Part shown: one piece after another, positions 52,285 to 61,321 of the stretch
How the letters are laid out: each line of letters starts with the position of its first letter
How positions within the stretch are numbered: position 1 is the first letter of the stretch
NCBI GenBank assembly: GCA_002331385.1
Contig: DCYB01000001.1
Span: 62,001-126,000, forward strand
Length of the DNA: 64,000 nucleotides
Source: Comamonadaceae bacterium UBA2121
GTDB taxonomy: Bacteria; Pseudomonadota; Gammaproteobacteria; Burkholderiales; Burkholderiaceae_C
Direction of reading: 5' to 3'
Made by a program: the position numbers and the translations under genes
The notes under the pieces: model-generated
Databases searched by the model: none
Told to the model about the DNA's origin: nothing
Seen by the model: only the letters and a program-made list of their open reading frames with translations

Positions 52285-53136
52285 TTGGCGTCCGATACCA
52301 CTCCTCGCTCCTACACAGCCCCCATCGTGGGGCTGTTGGTCCTCATTGGGCTGTGCTTTGGCGCGGTTGAATCCGTCCGCTATCTGGAAATCGCGCCCAC
52401 CATCGCCGTGCCCCTGGAGGCACTGCCCGCCAATCGCTCCAACATTCGCCCCAACGGCTTGCCCAAGTCGCCCATCCCCTACGATCGCGGCGGCCCGCGC
52501 TGGGGCGAACTCAGCACTTCGCAAAAAGACGCGCTCTCCCCATTGGCCGGTCGCTGGAACGATCTGAGCGAAGGGCAGAAGCGCCATTGGCTGAATCTGG
52601 CCTCCAATTCCGAGTCCATGAACGACGAGGAAAAAGAAAAGCTCATGAGCCGCATGACCGAATGGGCCAACCTGAGCGCGCAGCAGCGCAGCCAGGCGCG
52701 CCTGAACTATGCGGCCACTACGACGCTGTCGCCCGATGAAAAACGCGCCCAATGGGAAGCCTATCAGGCGCTGAGCGCGGAAGAAAAGAAGCGCCTCGCC
52801 GCCAAGGCCGCGCCCAAGCCTCTGGGCGCTGCGGTGTCGCTGCGCCCCGTGTCGCCCAAGAAGCTCGTGCGCATTCCAGCAGCTTCCACCGTTGCTCCAA
52901 ATCAACCCAATCCGCCCAAGATTCCTCCGATGGCGGACTATCATGTGCCGCACGTTTATCCGGCGCCAGTCTCTGCACCGCCACCGGTAACACCTGTGGT
53001 GATCGAAACAGCACCCGTGCAGGGCTCCAGCGCCGTCGTTGGCGCTCCGCTGGCACCACTGACACCCGCATCGGCCGCTGAGCCGGAAGAAAAGATCGAC
53101 CTGCGCGACATCACTTCCGTCAATTCGCCACAATAG
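52285..53136 (+). CDS. DUF3106 family protein
   Basis: A 283-residue protein. An N-terminal hydrophobic segment (IVGLLVLIGLCFGAVE) anchors or exports it; the DUF3106 core at about 75-165 has repeated short helices each with W or LS, such as WGELSTSQKDALSPLAGRWN, LSEGQKRHWLNLA and LSPDEKRAQWEAYQALSAEE. The rest is Pro- and Ala-rich, probably unstructured. A TTG start at 52285 is used; no ATG is near. It sits in the sigma/DUF3619/RDD cluster. The proline-rich tail and W-rich core recall periplasmic stress-sensing proteins such as the Spy/CpxP type, but this is analogy only. Confidence 0.82.
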   Translation: MASDTTPRSYTAPIVGLLVLIGLCFGAVESVRYLEIAPTIAVPLEALPANRSNIRPNGLPKSPIPYDRGGPRWGELSTSQKDALSPLAGRWNDLSEGQKRHWLNLASNSESMNDEEKEKLMSRMTEWANLSAQQRSQARLNYAATTTLSPDEKRAQWEAYQALSAEEKKRLAAKAAPKPLGAAVSLRPVSPKKLVRIPAASTVAPNQPNPPKIPPMADYHVPHVYPAPVSAPPPVTPVVIETAPVQGSSAVVGAPLAPLTPASAAEPEEKIDLRDITSVNSPQ

Positions 53137-53186
53137 TTTCGCCATCCATCGCCAGCATAGGCCTCAAGACAGCACCTTCACGCCAC

Positions 53187-53747
53187 ATGTCCGTCCCGCC
53201 CGCTTCCGGCCCCGAATTGCATCCCTCTCGCGCCGCCAGCGAGCCCGCCGCCGGTGTGACGCCGCCACTCAAGCGGCGCATGGCCTGCTGGTTGTACGAA
53301 GGGATCCTGATGTTTGGTGTGGTGTTCATTGCCGGATACCTCTACAGCTCCCTCACCCAGACCCGCAACGCCCTCGACAACCGGCACGGCCTTCAGGCCT
53401 TCCTGTTCATTGTTTTCGGCATTTATTTCGTGTGGTTCTGGGCCAAGGGGCAGACACTGGCCATGAAGACCTGGAACATCCGCGTCGTCGACCTGCAGGG
53501 CCGTCCCATTTCACAGACCCGCGCACTGTTGCGCTATGTGTTGTCGTGGATGTGGTTCCTGCCGCCACTGGGCGTGAGCTGGGCGTTTCGACTGCCGGGC
53601 GGCGAGGCCGTGGTCCTACTGGGTGGTTGGATCGCAATCTGGGCCATCTTGAGCCGCTTTCACCCAGACCGCCAGTTCTGGCATGACGCGTTCGCCGGAA
53701 CCCGCCTGATTCACTCCCTGCCACTGGCGCGCAATCGTAAGCGCTAA
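53187..53747 (+). CDS. RDD family membrane protein
   Basis: A 186-residue integral membrane protein of the RDD family, with about four hydrophobic segments. The RDD signature in the first helix region is weak (KRRMACWLYEGILMF), while the later GQTLAMKTWNIRVVDLQGRP and FHPDRQFWHDAFAGTRLI are family-typical. The function of RDD proteins is mostly unknown (some are ion antiporters). It ends the sigma factor cluster on the same strand. Confidence 0.85.
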   Translation: MSVPPASGPELHPSRAASEPAAGVTPPLKRRMACWLYEGILMFGVVFIAGYLYSSLTQTRNALDNRHGLQAFLFIVFGIYFVWFWAKGQTLAMKTWNIRVVDLQGRPISQTRALLRYVLSWMWFLPPLGVSWAFRLPGGEAVVLLGGWIAIWAILSRFHPDRQFWHDAFAGTRLIHSLPLARNRKR

Positions 53748-53862
53748 GGCGCATCCGAACGATTTTTGCGCAATGTCGCGCCGGGATGCGCGGCCTGAGC
53801 CTACACGCTCGAGCACCAACGGTTTCTAAGATCTGAAAGCAGATGTCATCAAGAACACTGCC

Positions 53863-54573
53863 ATGCCAGATCGCTCCACACCCTTCGTTGCCTCTTTCCA
53901 TGTACGGCGCTGCCTTGCTGCACTGGGAGCGACCACGGCCCTGCTGGGCCTGACCGCGCAGGCGCAGACACCTACGCCAGCCAGCGGAGACGCCAAGGCT
54001 GGTGCCGCCATTGCAAACAACGGCGTTCCGCCTGCCGTCGCTGCCTGCACCAGTTGCCATGGTGCCGACGGAGAAGGCAGCGCCGCGTTTCCGCCGCTTG
54101 CAGGCACTGGCGCTCAATACCTGCGCCAGCAACTGGACGCCTTTGCCGATGGCAGTCGCAATCAGGCTGTCATGGCACCCATCGCCAAGGGCTTGAACGA
54201 CAAAGCGCGCGCAGACGTGGCCGCCTACTACGCCAGCCTGCCGTCGAACATTGCAGCGCCGACGGCCAACGCCCCCACGCCCGATCCCGCCAATGCGGGC
54301 GCATGGTTGGTGCTGCGTGGCCGGATGGCCGATGGCATTCCCGCCTGCGCCAGTTGCCACGGCCCGACCGGCGCGGGCGTTGGTAGCCATTTCCCGGCCA
54401 TCGCCAAGCTCAGCGCTGCCTACATGCAGGAGCAGGTAGAGGCGTGGAAATCCAATGCGCGCGGCCCGGGGCCGTTGGGTCTGATGCAGAGCATCGGCAA
54501 GAAACTCAGCAGCAAGGACGTGCAGGCCGTGGCCGACTATTACGCCGCGCAGTCTGGCTCTCCCGCCAAATAA
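53863..54573 (+). CDS. Diheme cytochrome c, c4-like
   Basis: A 236-residue exported cytochrome with two c-type heme sites, CTSCH at 62-66 and CASCH at 162-166, in two similar halves (c4 architecture). Candidate axial methionines occur in the first half (QAVMAP, M104) and the second (GLMQSIG, M208). A signal peptide (LAALGATTALLGLTAQA) directs it to the periplasm. It precedes a TsdA-like cytochrome gene by 15 bases, so the two are co-transcribed and probably exchange electrons. Confidence 0.93.
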   Translation: MPDRSTPFVASFHVRRCLAALGATTALLGLTAQAQTPTPASGDAKAGAAIANNGVPPAVAACTSCHGADGEGSAAFPPLAGTGAQYLRQQLDAFADGSRNQAVMAPIAKGLNDKARADVAAYYASLPSNIAAPTANAPTPDPANAGAWLVLRGRMADGIPACASCHGPTGAGVGSHFPAIAKLSAAYMQEQVEAWKSNARGPGPLGLMQSIGKKLSSKDVQAVADYYAAQSGSPAK

Positions 54574-54588
54574 GCGAGGCGAAACACC

Positions 54589-55740
54589 ATGCAAACCCAG
54601 CGCAATCACCCCACCAACTCCCCGCAATCCACACCATCAAACGCGGAGACCGAATTCACCGGGCTCAAAGTATTCGCAGGTGTCATCACGTTGACTGTGC
54701 TGGCCACGGCGGTGTACTACGGCCTCTTCATCGGCAAGGATTTGCGACAGATCGAGCCCGTGTACGCCACGCGCGCTGCCTCGTCGGCCAGCAGTGCCGC
54801 ACCCGCACCCGCACCCGCATCCGCACCCGCATCCGCATCCTCATCCACAGCCCCTGCGACTGCTGCAGCGCCCGCCGCCTCTGCGGCTTCAGTGCCGGTC
54901 GCGGCAACGCCTGCCCGGGCAGCTGCGCCCGCTGCTGCCGTTGCCACCTCGTTTGCGCCTCCTGCAGCCGACAAGATCCCCGACGGACCGATGGGCGACA
55001 TGATCCGCAAAGGCGAGCAAATCTTTCTGCACACCGGGCAGAACGCGAGAGAGTTCGTCGGCAATTCACTCAACTGTGTGAACTGCCACCTCGACGCAGG
55101 TCGGCAGGCCAACTCGGCACCCTTGTGGGGTGCGTACACGCAGTACCCCGCCTACCGGAGCAAGACCAAGAGCGTGGACACGTTTTCCGAGCGGTTGCGC
55201 GGCTGCTTCATGTACAGCATGAACGGCAAGGCGCCCCCGGACGGGCACGAAGTGTTGGTTGCGCTCGAAGCCTATGCCTACTGGATGTCCAAGGGATCGC
55301 CGGTTGCGGAAAAACTGCCCGGCGCGGGCTACCCCAAGCTCGCCAAGGCGGCGCAGGAGCCCGACTTTGCGCGTGGCTCCAAGGTCTACGAGGCCAAGTG
55401 CGCCCTGTGCCACGGCGCGGACGGCCAGGGCCAGCGCAGCGGCGAAGCGCAGGTGTTTCCGCCCCTGTGGGGCCCGAAGTCGTACAACTGGGGCGCGGGC
55501 ATGGGCGAGATCGACAAGGCGGCTGCGTTCATCAAGGCCAATATGCCACTGGGGCTCGGCAACAGCCTGAGCGATCAGGAAGCGTGGGATGTTGCCACGT
55601 TCATCGACAGCCATGAGCGCCCACAGGATCCGCGCTTCACTGGCAGCGTCGCAGAGACGCGCAAGAAATTTCACGACACGCCCATGTCCAAATACGGTCT
55701 GGAAGTGAATGGCAAGGTGCTGGGGCAAAGCGGCACCTGA
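54589..55740 (+). CDS. Membrane-anchored diheme cytochrome c, TsdA-like
   Basis: A 383-residue protein with an N-terminal membrane anchor (about 26-46, VFAGVITLTVLATAVYYGLF), a long Ala/Pro/Ser linker (60-125), and a TsdA-like catalytic part. Heme sites are CVNCH (163-167) and CALCH (271-275). SLNCVNCHLDAGRQANSAPL and RLRGCFMYSMNG match thiosulfate dehydrogenase, where a cysteine like C206 is the unusual axial ligand of the first heme; NMPLG (M319) may ligate the second. Thiosulfate to tetrathionate oxidation is the likely reaction. A hexanucleotide repeat encodes part of the linker. Confidence 0.85.
   Translation: MQTQRNHPTNSPQSTPSNAETEFTGLKVFAGVITLTVLATAVYYGLFIGKDLRQIEPVYATRAASSASSAAPAPAPASAPASASSSTAPATAAAPAASAASVPVAATPARAAAPAAAVATSFAPPAADKIPDGPMGDMIRKGEQIFLHTGQNAREFVGNSLNCVNCHLDAGRQANSAPLWGAYTQYPAYRSKTKSVDTFSERLRGCFMYSMNGKAPPDGHEVLVALEAYAYWMSKGSPVAEKLPGAGYPKLAKAAQEPDFARGSKVYEAKCALCHGADGQGQRSGEAQVFPPLWGPKSYNWGAGMGEIDKAAAFIKANMPLGLGNSLSDQEAWDVATFIDSHERPQDPRFTGSVAETRKKFHDTPMSKYGLEVNGKVLGQSGT
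54797..54846. repeat. Hexanucleotide repeat in the cytochrome linker
   Basis: About eight units of CCGCAC or CCGCAT in tandem, coding Ala-Pro and Ala-Ser pairs in the flexible linker of the TsdA-like cytochrome. Unit length keeps the frame, so changes in copy number would alter linker length only. Confidence 0.75.
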
Positions 55741-55847
55741 TGGGGCACGCGGGCGCGCAAGTGCGTTAGGATGATCGCTTCGCAGAAATCATTGATCTGT
55801 CATTTTTCATCCATTGCCGCGTGGCAAACTACTGCGCTTCCCCACCC

Positions 55848-56261
55848 ATGGTCGCCCCGGAACCCCAGAAAAACATCCCCTCCTCTACTGCGCATCCGCA
55901 CAAGTCGCGCACCGGTTTCAACCGGCTGCTGCATGCGTTTGGCTATTCGTTGCAAGGACTGGTCGCAGGCTGGGATGAAAAGGCATTTCGGCTCGAAGCC
56001 TGTCTGGCCATCGTGCTCATTCCACTGGCGTTTTTTGTCGGGCAGCATTGGACTGAAGTCGCCCTGCTGGCTGGAGCCGTGCTGCTGGTGCTGATCACCG
56101 AATTGCTCAACTCGGGCATCGAGGCGGCAATCGATCGCATCGGCCCCGAGCTGCACGACTTCTCCAAACGCGCCAAAGACATGGGCAGCGCAGCGGTGCT
56201 GCTGTCGCTTGTGCTATGCGCTGCGATCTGGGTGGCAGCCCTGTATCAAAGGTTTATCTGA
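55848..56261 (+). CDS. dgkA: Diacylglycerol kinase DgkA
   Basis: A 137-residue small trimeric membrane kinase (ATG 55848; a GTG at 55821 would add nine residues). It phosphorylates diacylglycerol to phosphatidic acid. Three membrane segments are visible and the catalytic motif ITELLNSGIEAAIDRIGPELHDFSKRAKDMGSAAV is intact. Its stop is three bases before the next ATG, so it is coupled to the LOG-family gene. Confidence 0.92.
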   Translation: MVAPEPQKNIPSSTAHPHKSRTGFNRLLHAFGYSLQGLVAGWDEKAFRLEACLAIVLIPLAFFVGQHWTEVALLAGAVLLVLITELLNSGIEAAIDRIGPELHDFSKRAKDMGSAAVLLSLVLCAAIWVAALYQRFI

Positions 56262-56263
56262 AC

Positions 56264-56875
56264 ATGTCGACACCTACCAACGACACTCCTGCTTTTTCCA
56301 TCTGTGTGTATCTGGGATCGCGTCCGGGCGAGAACCCGGCGTTTGCACGCGCGGCAGTGGACGCCGGTCGCTGGATTGGCGAGCGCGGCGGACAGCTCGT
56401 CTATGGCGGTGGCCGCAGTGGCCTGATGGGCATGGTCGCCGAAGCCACGCTGCAAGCCGGAGGCCGCGTGGTCGGCGTGATTCCGCAAGCGCTGGTGGAC
56501 AAGGAACAAGCCAACCACGCCTGCACGGAATTGCATGTGGTGCGCAACATGCATGAACGCAAAGCCATGATGGCCGAGCGCAGCGATGCATTCATCGCCT
56601 TGCCCGGCGGCATTGGCACGTTTGAGGAACTGTTCGAGATCTGGACTTGGCGCCAGCTGGGTTACCACGACAAGCCGGTCGGCATTCTCAACGTCGATGG
56701 CTACTACGACGGATTGCTGGGGTTCCTGAAAACCAGCGTGGATTCAGGGCTGATGAGCGACTGGCAAATGGATCTGGTCTGCCATGGCGAGGATCTGGAC
56801 GCACTCATGCGCAAGCTCGTGCAGGAAGCCGGCACCGCCATTCCGCCAGAAGTGCCGCTGCGCTCGGTCATCTGA
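56264..56875 (+). CDS. LOG family protein (TIGR00730)
   Basis: A 203-residue LOG-family (lysine-decarboxylase-like) nucleotide hydrolase relative. The two signatures are present: QLVYGGGRSGLMGMVAEA and the catalytic MMAERSDAFIALPGGIGTFEELFE (PGGxGT). Many members are cytokinin riboside-monophosphate phosphoribohydrolases; in bacteria without plants the substrate is usually another nucleotide monophosphate. It follows dgkA directly. Confidence 0.92.
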   Translation: MSTPTNDTPAFSICVYLGSRPGENPAFARAAVDAGRWIGERGGQLVYGGGRSGLMGMVAEATLQAGGRVVGVIPQALVDKEQANHACTELHVVRNMHERKAMMAERSDAFIALPGGIGTFEELFEIWTWRQLGYHDKPVGILNVDGYYDGLLGFLKTSVDSGLMSDWQMDLVCHGEDLDALMRKLVQEAGTAIPPEVPLRSVI

Positions 56876-56907
56876 GCTGGCAGTCGCCGGCCCGCCCAAG
56901 GGGCAGC

Positions 56908-57246
56908 TTAGACCGCTGCGTCGTCCAGATCGCCGGTGCGGATGCGGATGACGCGCTCCACTTCGGTCACGAAAATCTTGCCGTCGCCGATCTTGCCCGT
57001 GCGTGCTGCATTGACGATGGCGTCTACGCAGCGCTCCAGATCGGCCTCCTGCACGACCACCTCGATCTTCACCTTCGGCAGGAAATCGACAACGTACTCC
57101 GCGCCACGGTACAGCTCGGTGTGGCCCTTCTGGCGTCCAAAGCCTTTCACCTCGGTCACCGTCAAACCCGTCACGCCGCACTCTGCCAATGCCTCACGGA
57201 CTTCTTCCAGCTTGAAGGGCTTGATGACTGCGGTGATCATTTTCAT
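56908..57246 (-). CDS. glnB: Nitrogen regulatory protein P-II
   Basis: A 112-residue P-II signal protein. The T-loop GHTELYRGAEYVVDFLPK carries the tyrosine that is uridylylated (Y51), and the B-loop (ARTGKIGDGKIFV) and C-terminal GDLDDAAV region are intact. The start at 57246 has AGGAG upstream and gives the normal length. The KIEVVV and ERVIRIRTG residues look more like GlnB than GlnK, but the two are hard to separate. It is 84 bases upstream of, and in the same direction as, nadE. Confidence 0.93.
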   Translation of the reverse strand: MKMITAVIKPFKLEEVREALAECGVTGLTVTEVKGFGRQKGHTELYRGAEYVVDFLPKVKIEVVVQEADLERCVDAIVNAARTGKIGDGKIFVTEVERVIRIRTGDLDDAAV

Positions 57247-57329
57247 GGCGGGAACTCCTGTAAATTCAAAAATGGGCGTGACCTGAAAGTGCGAGGCCGC
57301 AGGCCATGCCTGCCGCCGCATGCGTTCAG

Positions 57330-58985
57330 TCAAGCGCGAAAGCGGTTCGTGATCGGATAGCGCCAATCCTTGCCGAAACTGCGGCGCGTGACACGCACGC
57401 CCACAGGAGCCTGGCGGCGCTTGTATTCGTTGATCTTAATAAGGCGCGTCACCTTGTCCACGTCGGCCTGCGCAAAACCCGCAGCGACAATAGCGTCAAT
57501 CGGCTCGTCGCGCTCCATGTAGCGCTCGACGATGGCATCCAGCACTTCATAGGGCGGCAGACTGTCCTGATCGGTCTGGTCCGGGCGCAGCTCCGCGCTG
57601 GGCGGGCGCGTGATGATGCGCTCGGGAATCGGGTTGGTGCCTTTGCCGAACGGATCGTTCGCATTGCGCCAGCGGGCCAGCGCGAACACGCGCGTCTTAA
57701 CCACGTCCTTGATCACGGCAAAACCACCCGCCATGTCGCCATACAGCGTGCAGTAACCGGTGGCCATCTCGCTCTTGTTGCCCGTGGTGAGCACCACCGA
57801 GCCAAATTTATTGGACAACGCCATGAGCAGCGTGCCACGAATGCGGGCCTGCAGATTCTCTTCGGTCGTGTCTTCGGGCAGCCCGGCGAAATCATGCGCC
57901 AACGCGGCCTTGAAGGCTTCGAACTGCGGCGCAATGGCGATCTCTTCGTACGGCACCTTCATGCGCTCTGCCATGTCGCGCGCGTCGATCCAGCTGATGT
58001 CAGCGGTGTAAGGCGACGGCATCATCACCGTGCGCACCTTGTCCGCACCCAACGCATCGACCGCAATGGCCAGCACCAGCGCCGAGTCGATGCCGCCCGA
58101 CAGTCCCAGCAGCACTCCCGGAAAACCATTCTTGCCGATGTAGTCGCGCACGCCCATCACCAGCGCCGCCCACAACTCGGCTTCCCAGGGCAGCACGGGC
58201 GCCTTGGCTCCATCCAACTGCACCGTGGCATTCGCCTCTGCAGCGACTTGCACGTGGGCCTGCACCTCTTCAAACGCAGGCGCACGCATGGCCACACTGC
58301 CATCGGCATTCAGCGCGAATGATGCGCCTTCAAACACCACCTCATCCTGCCCACCGACCAGATGGGCGTATACCAGCGGCAACCCGGTTTCACGCACACG
58401 TTCGCGCATGACCTCTTCGCGCTCCGCGCTCTTGCCAACGTGAAAGGGCGATGCATTCAGGCACACCAGCATGTGCGCGCCCGCCCGGGCCGCCGCACGC
58501 GCGGGCTCAGGCCACCACGCGTCTTCGCAGATCAGCAGGCCAACGCGCACACCGGCCACATCGAACACGCCATCGCCCTTGCCTGCGACGAAGTAGCGCT
58601 GCTCGTCGAACACTTCGTAATTGGGCAAACGCTGCTTCGCATAGGTCTGCTCGATGCGTCCGTTGCGCACCACGCTGGCGGCGTTGTGGCAACGCCCGCC
58701 CGGCTCGTGCGCAATGCGTTCAGGATGCCCCACCACGATGGCCAAGTCCGGCCACTGCGTGCTGGCCTGCGCGATCTGCGCCAGACCGGCCTCACAGGCG
58801 CTCAGGAAGGCGGGACGAAGATATAGGTCTTCCGCCGCGTAGCCGGTGAGCGCCAGTTCCGGCGTCAACACAAGCCGTGCGCCATCGGCATGGGCCGCGC
58901 GAGCGGCTTCGATGATTGTGTGGGCGTTGCCCTGGATATCGCCCACGACAAAGTTCTGCTGGGCGATGCGGATGGCAAATGACAT
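57330..58985 (-). CDS. nadE: Glutamine-dependent NAD synthetase NadE
   Basis: A 551-residue enzyme making NAD from nicotinic acid adenine dinucleotide. An N-terminal nitrilase-fold glutaminase has the Glu-Lys-Cys triad at about E43, K117 and C153 (LICEDAWW), and the C-terminal ATP pyrophosphatase has LSGGIDSAL at 295-303. The ATG at 58985 gives the usual start MSFAIRIAQQNF. It works with nadA elsewhere in the window in NAD synthesis; it sits downstream of nothing on its strand except its own 320-base leader. Confidence 0.95.
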   Translation of the reverse strand: MSFAIRIAQQNFVVGDIQGNAHTIIEAARAAHADGARLVLTPELALTGYAAEDLYLRPAFLSACEAGLAQIAQASTQWPDLAIVVGHPERIAHEPGGRCHNAASVVRNGRIEQTYAKQRLPNYEVFDEQRYFVAGKGDGVFDVAGVRVGLLICEDAWWPEPARAAARAGAHMLVCLNASPFHVGKSAEREEVMRERVRETGLPLVYAHLVGGQDEVVFEGASFALNADGSVAMRAPAFEEVQAHVQVAAEANATVQLDGAKAPVLPWEAELWAALVMGVRDYIGKNGFPGVLLGLSGGIDSALVLAIAVDALGADKVRTVMMPSPYTADISWIDARDMAERMKVPYEEIAIAPQFEAFKAALAHDFAGLPEDTTEENLQARIRGTLLMALSNKFGSVVLTTGNKSEMATGYCTLYGDMAGGFAVIKDVVKTRVFALARWRNANDPFGKGTNPIPERIITRPPSAELRPDQTDQDSLPPYEVLDAIVERYMERDEPIDAIVAAGFAQADVDKVTRLIKINEYKRRQAPVGVRVTRRSFGKDWRYPITNRFRA

Positions 58986-59307
58986 GGTGGGAGCAAATGT
59001 GACTGCAGCCATTATGTCATCCACCTTCGCCATGCGCGGGCGGCGGATTCATTGGCCCCGCAGTTCATTGCGCCCGCTTGGCCCCGTCAGGCGGGCCTTG
59101 CGCCCGGGCGGGGCAAAGTTTTCCCCACAGACACTGGACAGTGCTGTGAACAACTTGCGGGTTACTTTGTATTTCTTTCTCAAGTGCTTGATTTAGAAAG
59201 ACAAATTAAATCAGCTTAAAAAATGGGCAAATTCACAAGCGCTACGCCCGAACGCCCGATTTCAGTCATGATCGAAGCGTTCTCCATCCGCCATCGGTGC
59301 CCGCGCC
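58986..59307. other. Intergenic region between nadE and the GNAT-like gene
   Basis: About 320 bases between divergent starts. It contains a GC-rich imperfect repeat near 59080-59120 (GCCCGC and GCGGGC) and then an A/T-rich stretch at 59160-59220 likely to hold a promoter for the plus-strand gene. No further feature seen. Confidence 0.45.
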
Positions 59308-60555
59308 TTGCCCACACAACAATCATCCCCTTCCGGAAACACAGAGACATCCAGCGGCTACACGCTCGAGCTGCACGACTCCGCGCTCAAGGTCAACGCG
59401 CAGGAATGGGACGCGCTGCTGCACGCGCAGTCCAACCCCACGCCGTTCATGCGCCACGCCTATCTGGCGGCGCTAGAGAGCAGCGGCAGCGCCACAGCGC
59501 AAACCGGTTGGGCACCCGTGTTCTTCACGCTGCGCGAGGACGGCGATGACGCCAACGCGCTGATCGGCGCGTGCGTGCTGTATGTGAAGTCGCATTCCTA
59601 TGGCGAATACGTTTTCGACTGGGCCTGGGCCGACGCCTACCAGCGCCATGGTCTGCAGTACTACCCGAAAGGCGTGCTGGCCGTGCCGTTCACGCCCGTT
59701 CCCGGCACGCGCTTGCTGGCGGCGAATGCCACTGCACGCGCGGCCATGCTGCAAGCGCTCATCGATTGGGCGCGGGAGGCGGAGCTGTCGTCCGTGCACC
59801 TGCTGTTTGCCGAAGAGGAAGATGTCACGGCAGCACGCCAGGCCGGAATGATGCTGCGCCATACCGTGCAATTCCACTGGCAGAACCGGCACCCTGTCAC
59901 TGGCGAACCGTATCGGGATTTCGACGATTTCCTGGCCTCGCTCCATCAGGATAAGCGCAAGAAAATCCGCCAGGAGCGCCGCCGCGTGCACGATGCGGGC
60001 GTGCGCTTTCGCGCCATTCCCGGCGCGCAGATGAGCAACGCGGATTGGGATTTTTTCTACGCCTGCTACGAGCGCACCTATCTTGAGCACGGCAACGCGC
60101 CCTACCTGAGCCGCGACTTCTTCCAGCACATGCAATCCGGCATGCCCGCCAACTGGGTCCTGTTTCTGGCCGAACGCGACAACCGCGCCATCGCCTGCAG
60201 CCTGGTGGCGTTACGCCCCGTAGACGGGCCAGGCGACACGCCAGCCACCGAGGCGATTGCCTATGGCCGCTACTGGGGCGCACTGGAGCGCGTCGATCAA
60301 CTGCATTTCGAGGCCTGCTACTACCAGCCGCTGCAATGGTGTATCGCCAACGGCGTAGCGCGCTTTGAAGGCGGCGCGCAGGGCCAGCACAAGATGGCGC
60401 GCGCCCTGCTCCCGGTTCAGGCCACCAGCGCGCATTGGCTGGCGCATCCGGCATTTGCCGAAGCCGTCGAGCGCTTTCTGGAGCGCGAAGGTCAAGGCAT
60501 CGATGCCTATATGAGCGAGTTGAATGAGCGCAGTCCGTTCAGGCACGGCACCTGA
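59308..60555 (+). CDS. GNAT-type N-acetyltransferase, DUF482/COG3146
   Basis: A 415-residue protein of the COG3146 family, with a GNAT-like fold in the C-terminal part (NWVLFLAERDNRAIACSLVALR, AIAYGRYWGA) and a conserved Lys/Arg-rich stretch (HQDKRKKIRQERRRV). FDWAWADAYQRHGLQYYPK is also family-typical. TTG 59308 is used as the start; no ATG fits better. Acceptor and biological role are unknown. It converges on the cheW-like gene, 13 bases apart. Confidence 0.88.
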   Translation: MPTQQSSPSGNTETSSGYTLELHDSALKVNAQEWDALLHAQSNPTPFMRHAYLAALESSGSATAQTGWAPVFFTLREDGDDANALIGACVLYVKSHSYGEYVFDWAWADAYQRHGLQYYPKGVLAVPFTPVPGTRLLAANATARAAMLQALIDWAREAELSSVHLLFAEEEDVTAARQAGMMLRHTVQFHWQNRHPVTGEPYRDFDDFLASLHQDKRKKIRQERRRVHDAGVRFRAIPGAQMSNADWDFFYACYERTYLEHGNAPYLSRDFFQHMQSGMPANWVLFLAERDNRAIACSLVALRPVDGPGDTPATEAIAYGRYWGALERVDQLHFEACYYQPLQWCIANGVARFEGGAQGQHKMARALLPVQATSAHWLAHPAFAEAVERFLEREGQGIDAYMSELNERSPFRHGT

Positions 60556-60568
60556 CGGCGAGCACCGC

Positions 60569-61114
60569 TCAACGGTCCTGCGTCTGCTGGAGCAGGCCCA
60601 TCTCCTCGGCGCTGAGCAGTTTGGCGATGTCCACGACGATCAGCATCTGCCCCTCCACCTGGGCCATGCCGCGCACGAACGCCGTATCCACCGCGCCCTG
60701 AAATCGCGGTGCGGGCTTGATCGCATCGTCCGCCAGTGCCACCACATCGGCCACGGCATCCACCACCGCGCCCAGCAGCATGCCATCGACCTTGAGCACG
60801 ATCACCACGGTGAACTCGTTGTAGCTCGCCTCCGCGCAACGCAGCTTCACGCGCAGATCCACCATGGGCACGATCACGCCGCGCAGATGGATCACGCCCT
60901 TGATGAACTCTGGCGCATGGACCAGATGCGTGGGCGCTTCATACGACCGGATCTCCTGCACGCAAAGAATGTCGATCGCATAGATCTCCTGCCCCAGCCG
61001 GAAGGTCAGGAACTTGGAGACAGGCACTGCAGGCGCTTGAGCCCCATGGCGGGAAGAGCGCGAGCGCAAGGAAGAAATGGGCAGCATGGCAACGGGCGAT
61101 TCAGTGAAGGCCAT
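60569..61114 (-). CDS. cheW: Orphan CheW-type chemotaxis coupling protein
   Basis: A 181-residue CheW-domain protein (SKFLTFRLGQEIYAIDILCVQEIR, FIKGVIHLRGVIVPMVDLRVKL), with a short basic N-terminal tail. CheW links receptors to CheA. No cheA, receptor or flagellar gene lies near, so this is an isolated copy. The start may be at 61114 or the in-frame ATG nine codons in. Confidence 0.88.
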   Translation of the reverse strand: MAFTESPVAMLPISSLRSRSSRHGAQAPAVPVSKFLTFRLGQEIYAIDILCVQEIRSYEAPTHLVHAPEFIKGVIHLRGVIVPMVDLRVKLRCAEASYNEFTVVIVLKVDGMLLGAVVDAVADVVALADDAIKPAPRFQGAVDTAFVRGMAQVEGQMLIVVDIAKLLSAEEMGLLQQTQDR

Positions 61115-61244
61115 CTATATTACCGGCCCACGGCCCAGGCCGCGCCACAGGCCCGCACAGCTTGTGGCACGGCGCCCCGGACACCGCCCCCAACGAAGCG
61201 CGAACGAGCCCGCTCAACTGCGCCTTTTGAGTTGCGCGCAAGCA

Positions 61245-61279
61245 CAAAAAAGCCCACTCGCAAAGTGCGAGTGGGCTTC
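61245..61279 (-). terminator. Terminator after ppa
   Basis: A 12-bp inverted repeat, AGCCCACTCGCA and TGCGAGTGGGCT, followed on the minus strand by a T-run. It lies 43 bases after the ppa stop. Confidence 0.9.
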
Positions 61280-61321
61280 CACCTCATCCGGGGCGGGAAC
61301 TTCCCCTCCCATAAAAACTCA

